From UBA5859 sp041940025 (lineage in GTDB: Bacteria; Pseudomonadota; Gammaproteobacteria; UBA5859), in NCBI GenBank assembly GCA_041940025.1, contig JBGTSY010000008.1, forward strand, positions 1-64,000: a stretch of DNA of 64,000 nucleotides. The letters are read 5' to 3'. Positions 1-6,497 of this stretch are shown piece by piece; position 1 is the stretch's first letter, and each line of letters opens with the position of its first letter. The notes under the pieces were generated by a model. That model did no database searches and was not told the origin of the DNA. It saw nothing but the letters and a program-made list of their open reading frames with translations. The translations under genes were made by a program, and so were the position numbers.

Positions 1-16
1 TTTCAGGATTCGGGCG

Positions 17-433
17 TTAGCAGCAACGCCCGCCGTTGGCACCGCAGCGGCGCTTGCGGCAATAATCCTGAAACTGCAATTCGGTCATCACGGGCGCGTT
101 GGGATTATGCTTGCGCTGCTGGGCAACGTAATTTTCATAATCGGGCACACCTACCATCAGATTGGCGGTGAGGCGGGCGTTCTCCGCGACCCGGGCTTCG
201 ATCACGTCGATCTGCTTATGTGCGTCGGCCGCGTCCTGCAGACGCGTTAAGTTAAGCGCAGCGCCATCTGCCAGCTCCACTAGCCAGTTCTGGGTCGACA
301 GGGCGGTGGCATCATGACTGAGTGACTGATCCAGCAGGGTCGCCGATGCACCGGCTTCGAGCACGATGTGGTGCCGCAGGTGATGCATGCTGCCGTAGTA
401 GACAGTTTTATTTCTCAGGTCGCGCAGTCTCAC
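17..433 (-). pseudogene. Chimeric ORF: SufD-like fragment joined to YbdD-like C-terminus
   Basis: The last roughly 48 codons (about 17-163) match the C-terminus of the small YbdD/YjiX family: a VGVPDYENYV core, then PMTE-type residues and a GGRCC ending. The part before it (about 164-388) resembles an internal beta-helix stretch of SufD, the Fe-S cluster scaffold partner, with HHLRHHIVLEAGASATLL and later a TRLQDA segment. These families are not known as fusions, and the first 15 residues read into unrelated sequence. The segment looks richer in G+C than what follows. I read it as a chimera at the contig edge, from assembly or amplification error, or less likely a real rearrangement. It is not a functional gene here. 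Confidence 0.6.
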
Positions 434-1468
434 AATTTCAAGCTAATTCCTGCAATGGATTCACGTGTCAATCAAGCAGGCCATATTCTTGTCAACATCC
501 ATCTTGTTGAACAGGCAGAAACCATAAAAGTATCTGTGCGATGGAGCAGTTTGAATGGTGCGACCCATGCCACATCACACAGTCAAAGCTTAAACGGTAA
601 ACATTATGAAGGCATCTACAACACACTTGAGTGGGTGGGACGAAAGGCCGGTATCGAAATTTCTAATCAAATGACTGGCGGAGGGACTCAAAATCACAAA
701 GATGTCGGTCAACTTGAGCAAGTAATTAAGAATCAGGGGGACATGGCGGCAATTTTGCGTGAACTGAGACACGCGCAGGACGGCTATACAGAATTGCTAG
801 AGTTAAAAATTCGTCACCACACCTCTCCGGATCAAAGACAAACTGTCAATTCGGAGTTCGACTGGGTTTCTAAGCGGCAATTAGATTTAGCGGCACGCCT
901 TAAGCGTGAAGAAAAGTTTGAGCAGGCATATGCGACATTGCGTAGTCTTAGTTCTCGCCCGAATTTAAATGAGGAGTTGAAAAACGCGGTTCGCGAAGAA
1001 TTATATTTTACCCTTCCTATCTACCAAGCAGATATTGAAATTGCAGAAATCGGCCGTCGCGCTCAAAGGTATCAACAAGAAGGCACTTTATGGTCGCGCT
1101 ACGAGTCAATTCAAAACAACCTGCAAAACGCACTGAAAAACAATGAGCACGATATAAAAAAGAGTGGTGAAATTAATCGGCGATTGGATCAGCTTGCGGT
1201 TAGCATTAAATATCTGCGCCAGAGTCTACGAGTCAATACTATTAGTAAATTTAATGGAATGCGTATTATCATTATGCAGTACTATTTCGAATCGGGTCGA
1301 TATCCAGAGGTGGCGTTTTTACAAAGTGAACTAGACTACTATGGATTGAAGTCCTCAGTGGAAAAAACACTTGATACCGGCGATGAAGCAATCTTTACCT
1401 TTACCACTAACGATGGAGAAATCATCAAAATGCGTGCGCTTCATGGTCAAGTAGAAATGGATCTCTAA
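368..1468 (+). CDS. Hypothetical protein, probably N-terminally truncated
   Basis: I do not recognise this protein. The reading frame enters from the GC-rich chimeric edge, so only the part after about position 390 is likely native and the true N-terminus is probably missing. The first 80 native residues look beta-rich (KVSVRW, then an alternating polar segment). Residues from about 125 to 280 are strongly charged and helical (many E, K, R, Q), consistent with a coiled coil or TPR-like helices. It ends with a short acidic segment. No signal peptide, membrane helix or catalytic motif is visible. Its neighbour, a universal stress protein, converges on it from the other strand. Confidence 0.55.
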   Translation: MVPQVMHAAVVDSFISQVAQSHNFKLIPAMDSRVNQAGHILVNIHLVEQAETIKVSVRWSSLNGATHATSHSQSLNGKHYEGIYNTLEWVGRKAGIEISNQMTGGGTQNHKDVGQLEQVIKNQGDMAAILRELRHAQDGYTELLELKIRHHTSPDQRQTVNSEFDWVSKRQLDLAARLKREEKFEQAYATLRSLSSRPNLNEELKNAVREELYFTLPIYQADIEIAEIGRRAQRYQQEGTLWSRYESIQNNLQNALKNNEHDIKKSGEINRRLDQLAVSIKYLRQSLRVNTISKFNGMRIIIMQYYFESGRYPEVAFLQSELDYYGLKSSVEKTLDTGDEAIFTFTTNDGEIIKMRALHGQVEMDL

Positions 1469-1533
1469 ACATGACTGTGTTGACAGTCTACAGCCAGCAA
1501 CAAGATACATTCTGATATATTGGGCTCTGTAGC

Positions 1534-1983
1534 TTACTCGTCTGGAGTAATCAACAATAAATCTCGATTGAAGTGGTGTGTCAGATAGTTAGCAGTACTG
1601 GCACCGCCGAGACGACCCTTACGTTTAGCATGTTTGCCAGCGATGATTAGATCGCTACCAATTTCATGTGCCAAGGTCATGATGGAACTTGCAGGGTGAC
1701 CTGCTCGAATATGTAAATGGTCCTCATCGATTTGGTATTGACTGGTCAAAGTCTGTAAATCGGTTTTTACCTCCTCCGCTAAGTCATCGTTCCAGCTTTG
1801 GATATCTTTCTCTAGCCGGCCCAGAGTGAGGGCACCGGCGTAGGAATGTCCCAAGGGCTTGAAAATGTGCACTACATGTATCGCTGCACCCGTACTATCG
1901 GCGATAGCTTTAGCTTTAGCCAGAATGTTTTCGGCGTTATCTTCCAGATCAATGGCGACTAAGATACTACGGTGTTTGCACAT
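1534..1983 (-). CDS. Universal stress protein, UspA family
   Basis: This is a 149-residue single-domain Usp. It opens with the typical SILVAIDLEDNAE strand-loop. Near the C-terminus it has the nucleotide-binding signature G-x2-x6-G-x-GG-A-S (GKHAKRKGRLGGAST), followed by a final LLLITP strand. This ATP-binding-type loop suggests it can bind ATP, as many small stand-alone Usps do. Such proteins accumulate under starvation or oxidative stress and act in the cytoplasm, although the exact role of this copy cannot be read from sequence. The ATG is preceded by an AAGAGATGAA segment that can serve as ribosome binding site. It is transcribed alone. Confidence 0.85.
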   Translation of the reverse strand: MCKHRSILVAIDLEDNAENILAKAKAIADSTGAAIHVVHIFKPLGHSYAGALTLGRLEKDIQSWNDDLAEEVKTDLQTLTSQYQIDEDHLHIRAGHPASSIMTLAHEIGSDLIIAGKHAKRKGRLGGASTANYLTHHFNRDLLLITPDE

Positions 1984-2272
1984 AATTTCATCTCTTTTGG
2001 CTAATTGTGAGAACTTACCATCTCTGTGGGTGACTCGATTCGCTCTAGATCAAAAAATCTGAATTCATGCAGATCTATAAGGACAACATGAGCTCAGAAA
2101 ATCTATGGCTCCCTACGCTGATGAAAAGTTTCTGTCTACGATCTCGGAGTAATAGTGGTGTGATGAATAACCTCTCAACCGAGAGTGAATGATACTTAAC
2201 GCTTTAACTTATTTAAAGTATTAGAAAAATACTTACCGATAAACTGGCTTTTAAGAAAAGAAAAAAATACTT

Positions 2273-2284
2273 GACCAATCGGTC
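2273..2284 (+). promoter_or_regulatory. NemR-box-like operator upstream of the TetR gene
   Basis: GACCAATCGGTC is an interrupted palindrome (GACC-N4-GGTC) in the context TTGACCAATCGGTCTAGA. It resembles the NemR box (TAGACC-N4-GGTCTA) and other TetR-family sites. It lies about 25 bases before the regulator's start, where binding would block transcription. Its exact reverse complement lies downstream of the regulator at 2899-2910, which argues against coincidence. The use as an operator is inferred. Confidence 0.7.
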
Positions 2285-2308
2285 TAGAATCGCCATACTG
2301 TGACCATT

Positions 2309-2878
2309 ATGGCTAGATCAAAAGAATTTTGTCCAGACGAAGCGTTGCAGTCCGCACTAGAGGTATTTTGGCGAAAGGGATACGAAGCCACCTCCATGCG
2401 AGATCTGTTAGAGCATACAAAACTGCATAAAGCCAGCCTGTATCAAACCTTCGGCAATAAAGAGTGTTTGTTTATTTCAGCGCTAAAGCGATTCTGTATC
2501 AGTGCCTTTGAACCGTTTAAGGCGATCTCAAAGAGTCAGACGCCTTTAGCTGATCTCAAGCAGATGATGTTAACTGTATGCACTCATTCCGGTTCAAATA
2601 ACGGTTGCATGTTAGCCAACACGGCGGCAGAGGTGTCTACTAGACACGCCAGCATTGCTGCCGTGGTCCAGGAGTCGGTGTCAAAAAGACAACAGATACT
2701 ACGCGCGATACTGACCCAAGCACAAGAGGTGGGTGAGTTATCCATAGACGCAGATGTAAACGCCTTAGCTGATTATTTAAATACCTTTCTCATGGGTTTC
2801 GGCGTGATGATGAGAATGAACTCGGATAAACAGCAAATGGAACAAGCACTCGATGCCGCGTTTACCCAATTGAAGTAA
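2309..2878 (+). CDS. TetR/AcrR-family transcriptional regulator
   Basis: Residues 1-60 form a classical TetR helix-turn-helix: a FWRKGYEATSMRDLLEHT helix, then KASLYQTFGNKECLF. The HTH resembles the ComR (YcfQ) branch. The remaining 130 residues are a helical ligand-binding and dimerisation domain that I cannot assign to a ligand. The chosen ATG at 2309 gives MARSKEF, the usual TetR opening. A GTG at 2300 is in frame, and neither start has a strong ribosome binding site. Identical GACC-N4-GGTC palindromes in opposite orientation lie just before this gene and just before the next one, so it probably represses both itself and that gene. Confidence 0.88.
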   Translation: MARSKEFCPDEALQSALEVFWRKGYEATSMRDLLEHTKLHKASLYQTFGNKECLFISALKRFCISAFEPFKAISKSQTPLADLKQMMLTVCTHSGSNNGCMLANTAAEVSTRHASIAAVVQESVSKRQQILRAILTQAQEVGELSIDADVNALADYLNTFLMGFGVMMRMNSDKQQMEQALDAAFTQLK

Positions 2879-2898
2879 AAATTTTTTGCCCAATAAAA

Positions 2899-2910
2899 GA
2901 CCGATTGGTC
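2899..2910 (+). promoter_or_regulatory. Second NemR-box-like operator, before the small exported protein
   Basis: GACCGATTGGTC is the exact reverse complement of the palindrome at 2273-2284 and sits 25 bases before the ATG of the next gene. A regulator gene bracketed by two copies of one operator suggests that the downstream gene has its own TetR-controlled promoter rather than only read-through. This is inference from position and sequence identity. Confidence 0.65.
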
Positions 2911-2934
2911 CAGAAAGGAAACAGGAGAAGAAAC

Positions 2935-3270
2935 ATGGAGAGAAACACTCAATCAACGATTGGGATCCCGAACCCAAAGCTCGTACGAATTGTATTCACA
3001 ATCTCACTTCTCATCGCGGCCTTATTCAGTGCTCAAGTAAAAGCGGATTTGAACGCCCATCCGATGTGCCAACAAGGCTTCTCAGCGGTGAGTCAGGTTC
3101 AGAATTATTTCAGCAGACAGGTGAGCGAGACGAACATTTCCATTCTACCCATTGATCGAGCAACTGGTGTGGCAATCACATTCAATATGAAATACTCCCT
3201 TTGGTTTCCGAATAAAGGTGTTCGAGAGCAGGTTCGATTTATGACGCCTGAGCAGTTTTTCTTTAAATAA
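2935..3270 (+). CDS. Small exported hypothetical protein under probable TetR control
   Basis: This 111-residue protein has a hydrophobic segment at about residues 20-40 (LVRIVFTISLLIAALFSAQV) followed by KADL, which looks like a Sec signal peptide or an N-terminal anchor. The exported part is about 70 residues with one Cys and no motif I recognise. The ATG at 2935 is chosen because AGGAG lies seven bases before it. The longer in-frame start at 2905 would lie inside the operator. It sits next to the TetR gene and carries the same operator, so it is the likely regulated target. Its function is unknown. Confidence 0.6.
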   Translation: MERNTQSTIGIPNPKLVRIVFTISLLIAALFSAQVKADLNAHPMCQQGFSAVSQVQNYFSRQVSETNISILPIDRATGVAITFNMKYSLWFPNKGVREQVRFMTPEQFFFK

Positions 3271-3470
3271 ACTTGGATTTGATGCAACGCTTCGCAATCA
3301 CGAAAGTAAAAGAGAACTGCCGGAGAGATAATTTATCAATAGAGTCACGGTGGTCAGTTTATCTGGACGAATGACTTAGGATATCTTTCGCAAAAAAGGG
3401 CAGAGGTGGTTTCCGAACTGATTAAAAGAGGTTGATTAGTCAACATAAAATCAGATAGGAGAACTACCAC

Positions 3471-3731
3471 ATGGTGGAGAATACCACGAAGAAGTATGCT
3501 GTCGTTCAGATCACCGATCGCGATCTCAAGCACCACCTGGGTAAGGTCGTACTCGGCACAGTCGAAACTACTGTGATTGCGATGCTAAATGCTGAAGCCG
3601 ATGCACGGGTGGCGTCGGCAAGTCTGAATGTGGTGCCGACTGGCAAGATCACCGATCGAGTCACTAGAGGAGGAAACTTGCATACCAATGTTGGTATGCT
3701 CGGTATGTTACATAGTGTATGCAATGCATGA
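3471..3731 (+). pseudogene. Decayed transposase fragment, IS256/Mutator-like N-terminus
   Basis: The 86-codon frame contains VLGTVETTVIAMLNAEADARV and later RGGNLHTNVG. These align by eye with the N-terminal region of IS256/Mutator transposases, where a TVEETLNxxLDAEAD motif is followed by a HTKAGEV motif. The catalytic DDE domain is absent and the frame stops soon after. It is best read as the remnant of an inactivated insertion sequence. An AGGAG precedes the ATG, but expression of a useful protein is unlikely. The family call rests on short motif similarity. Confidence 0.45.
3681..3698. repeat. Short inverted repeat in the transposase remnant
   Basis: CATACCAA and TTGGTATG are perfectly complementary arms separated by two bases. 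The adjoining 13-mer TTGGTATGCTCGG (3691-3703) recurs at 4951-4963 in the second insertion-sequence relic, so both sites may share an ancestral element or target. Confidence 0.35.
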
Positions 3732-3974
3732 TTATAAACAGTTCTAAATTGGCAGCGTGATATTAATGACTAATACGTTGGATAAAGCCGCCTGCAAGCA
3801 AAGTCCTTTTTATAGTGAAGTCAGTAGTGATTTTGATTGATGGATGGATGGGTTTCTACTGAATCGCATTTCTTTGGTGCCATTGTTGGTATCTTGATTG
3901 ATTGCGGTTTAAATTGGCTACAGCAACACGGCAAGACCTCACACAATGTTGCAAATTAATTGTCTAACAGACTA
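3732..3974. other. Intergenic stretch without a convincing gene
   Basis: A 39-codon frame at 3840-3959 encodes a short hydrophobic segment (FFGAIVGILIDCGLNWLQQ) but has no clear ribosome binding site. A TGA lies immediately before it in the same frame. It could be the tail of a broken membrane-protein gene. Nothing else is evident. Confidence 0.3.
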
Positions 3975-4781
3975 TTATAAATCCACTAATAATTGCTTAA
4001 TCTCATCAATCACTAGCTCAGGTTTTTCCAGTGGCAACCAATGTGTTGCATCGTCAACCAAGTGCAGTGGCTCATTGTGTAATTGTGCGTACTTTAATGG
4101 AATATAGCGATCACCCGCTCCCCACAAAACCCTAATTGGAAAGTTTTCATCAAACAAGTCTCCCTGAAAACGCCTTGCCAATTTTATTAATGGATTATAC
4201 ATAAGCTGGTAGTAACGAGTAATAGCTCGGCATGTCGTCCAAGATAAATTATCAGCCATTCGCTGTAGATCCTGCACTGGAACTAACGGCGATTCTTTGT
4301 GAATAGATTGCACTAAACTATTACGCATAAGACTGACAATACACGGCCCCAACACCGGAATCGCCCATACATACCCCCATATATGCCCTGGATAGCTGCG
4401 ATTAAAAGTTGTGTTTATCGATAGAATGCCAGCCACACGCTCAGGGCAGGTAATTAGCATGGAAGCAGCTAGCAATGCACCTAAATCATGCACCACAAGT
4501 AAAATAGGTTCGGTAATAGACAGATGGTCTAATACCTCTAATAAGCTATGCGCCTGTGCATCTGGAAGCAATGAACGATAAGTGGGTAATTTTGCATTCG
4601 TACCAAATCCGGGTAAATCAATCGCAATACAGCGACACTGTTGATCCATTTGGGTAATGATAGATTGCCAACTTTCTTTGCTGTCTGGATTCCCATGTAA
4701 AAATACAACAGGAACACCTTGTCCGGATTCAGTAAAACACAGCATATTGTTTATTCCATAAAATGCGGTGGAACGAAGCAC
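3975..4781 (-). CDS. Alpha/beta hydrolase with aspartate nucleophile
   Basis: This is a 268-residue alpha/beta hydrolase. HGNP at about residues 29-32 forms the oxyanion hole. The nucleophile elbow reads VVHDLGA, so the nucleophile is Asp as in epoxide hydrolases and haloalkane dehalogenases, not Ser. The acid is in WGAGDRY and the catalytic His in DDATHW. Haloalkane dehalogenases usually have Trp after the nucleophile (HDWG) for halide binding. Here it is Leu, so an epoxide hydrolase or another hydrolase is as likely. The annotated start is GTG; an ATG 12 codons later (4745) is possible. The gene lies between two insertion-sequence relics, so it may have been acquired. Confidence 0.8.
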   Translation of the reverse strand: MLRSTAFYGINNMLCFTESGQGVPVVFLHGNPDSKESWQSIITQMDQQCRCIAIDLPGFGTNAKLPTYRSLLPDAQAHSLLEVLDHLSITEPILLVVHDLGALLAASMLITCPERVAGILSINTTFNRSYPGHIWGYVWAIPVLGPCIVSLMRNSLVQSIHKESPLVPVQDLQRMADNLSWTTCRAITRYYQLMYNPLIKLARRFQGDLFDENFPIRVLWGAGDRYIPLKYAQLHNEPLHLVDDATHWLPLEKPELVIDEIKQLLVDL

Positions 4782-4912
4782 TTTTAAAAATTGTTATCAG
4801 CGCGCAACAGGAGGCAATACAATTCAGTAAAATCGCTTTGTTTTTAATTAGGGTCTCTCGAGTTCGTAGCGCAATATTTACTCTATGAGAAGATACTAGT
4901 TAGGAATGTTGT

Positions 4913-5424
4913 ATGTCAAAGTGTTATTGTCGTATGAACCCCGCTAAGCATTGGTATGCTCGGAGGCGGAGTCTTCGTGCGATTTCACGGGACATGAACG
5001 CAGTCCTTCGGCCAACTGCCGGGAGCCGAAGGCTATATTTATCTGTCCACCGGTTCAACGTTTTATTCAGGAGCGCCGGGTTGAGAAGCGCAGGCTGCAT
5101 ATCTTAACCCGGTGATGGTGTTGGGTTCTTCCTTTGCTGAAGCTGGACTGAAGGCCGGGACAGAATGGTTTCTGGATGCGTGGCGCGAAGTAGGTGATGG
5201 TGAGCCTACGAGTGGATCTATCAGATCGTGAACCAGGCTCAAGCCGGGGCGGCATGTTTTATCATCATCTGCGTTGCCAGAAGCAGCGCGGTAAACAGTC
5301 TGACAGTGGGTATTGTCGCAAATGGATGGTTAACCGTGTCAGTATTGATAAGCGGCTTGTTGTAAAGATAAAACAGAGTGACATGGCCAGTCGTAGCAAC
5401 GTATGGGGGTTTACCAAGATATGA
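4913..5424 (+). mobile_element. Decayed IS30-family insertion sequence
   Basis: Positions 5239-5424 encode YHHLRCQKQRGK and then NRVSIDKR. These match the IS30 transposase stretch YxHLRCQKQRRK ... NRVSIDERP that precedes the DDE core. Around 4960-5010 the frame gives LRAISRDMN, resembling the HTH motif (STISREL) of the same family. Stop codons and frame changes separate the pieces, and the rest of the catalytic domain is missing. I could not define terminal inverted repeats. The stretch 5425-5590 after it has no recognisable gene. Confidence 0.55.
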
Positions 5425-5590
5425 TTGACGCAAACGGAATATCTACATTACGAAAAGGATCATCGCGCTCTCCAGGAATCATCTTTTGACACAGACAACT
5501 TCCAGATAGTACTTTCTGGCGATTCAACTAGCAGTGACTGTTATCTACACCAACATCAACCGCTAGCGTCACAACACTCACATGAGAACG

Positions 5591-5884
5591 TTATGAAGCC
5601 ACCGCAATGGATTGATCAGTGGAATCTTCGTTCACATCCTCGGCAATATTTTGATCTGTAGACACATTCATTGCACCATCAGATTGCAAACGAATGTTCA
5701 CAGCTTGAAATCCTTTAGGACCTTCATTCAGATCAAACTCTACTTCTTGTCCTTGCTTCAAGGTCTTATAGCCATCCATTGTGATAGCAGAATAGTGAGC
5801 GAAAATATCTTCAGTTGATTCATTACAGCAGATAAAACCGTACCCTTTGGCATTGCTAAACCATTTTACTGTGCCACGAGCCAT
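5591..5884 (-). CDS. cspD: Cold shock domain protein, CspD-like
   Basis: Residues 1-68 form a cold shock domain: GTVKWFSNAKGYGFICC contains RNP1 (KGYGFI), and DIFAHYSAI is in the place of RNP2. It is transcribed away from clpS-clpA, the arrangement of cspD in E. coli and relatives, where CspD is a stationary-phase nucleic-acid-binding inhibitor of replication. At 97 residues it is longer than typical CspD (about 74). The extra C-terminal tail is acidic and of low complexity. Whether it acts as CspD or as a general RNA chaperone cannot be decided from sequence. Confidence 0.88.
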   Translation of the reverse strand: MARGTVKWFSNAKGYGFICCNESTEDIFAHYSAITMDGYKTLKQGQEVEFDLNEGPKGFQAVNIRLQSDGAMNVSTDQNIAEDVNEDSTDQSIAVAS

Positions 5885-6144
5885 TTTAAATCTCCATCCT
5901 TTAATTCATTTAACAACAGGCGTCTTAGCGCGCTTTTATAATGTATCCGACTCAGTTGATCGCATGTGTTGCAGCAAATGTCAAGCATTAAACATACTTG
6001 GCCGTATTTTTTTTACCCAGTAAACTAAGTCAAGTTGTGGAGTCAACTATTGAAATTACTTCGCAAGACCTAAATATTGTTTTCCGGCCAGGTGAGGATT
6101 ACAATCTAAGAGGATTCGGTAACTTATTGAATGTAAGATAATTT

Positions 6145-6465
6145 ATGGAAGAAGAGCCAACAAAAGAAGGGGCGCAGGAGTTAGCGGTGGAAACCGCCAA
6201 ACCGAAGCTACAGCCACCGAAAATGTATAAGGTGTTGCTGATCAATGATGACTACACGCCTATGGAGTTTGTGGTGGATATTTTGGAACGATTTTTTAAT
6301 AAAGATCGTCAAACAGCAACAAGAATTATGTTAGAAGTTCATACACGGGGTTCGGGAGTGTGCGGATTATTTCCGCGAGATATTGCAGAGACGAAAGTGT
6401 ATCAGGTGGATCAATACTCCAAGACACATGAGCATCCTCTTTTATGCACCATGGAGGAGGCTTAA
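6145..6465 (+). CDS. clpS: ATP-dependent Clp protease adaptor ClpS
   Basis: ClpS binds proteins with N-degrons (Leu, Phe, Tyr, Trp) and hands them to ClpA for degradation by ClpP. The 106-residue protein has a flexible N-terminal tail of about 25 residues that engages ClpA. The binding-pocket motif LLINDDYTPMEFVV follows, and then the conserved VHTRGSGVCGLFPRDIAETK region. It lies 32 bases before clpA and is surely co-transcribed with it. The aat gene for the N-end-rule transferase is 2.7 kb downstream on the other strand. Confidence 0.96.
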   Translation: MEEEPTKEGAQELAVETAKPKLQPPKMYKVLLINDDYTPMEFVVDILERFFNKDRQTATRIMLEVHTRGSGVCGLFPRDIAETKVYQVDQYSKTHEHPLLCTMEEA

Positions 6466-6497
6466 TCACCGAGTGAAAGCTGAGTAGAGAAAATGAG

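Noticed and set aside
5425..5661. Possible 78-codon gene downstream of the IS30 relic
   Set aside because: No ribosome binding site, no motif, and its end overlaps the well-supported cspD gene on the other strand.
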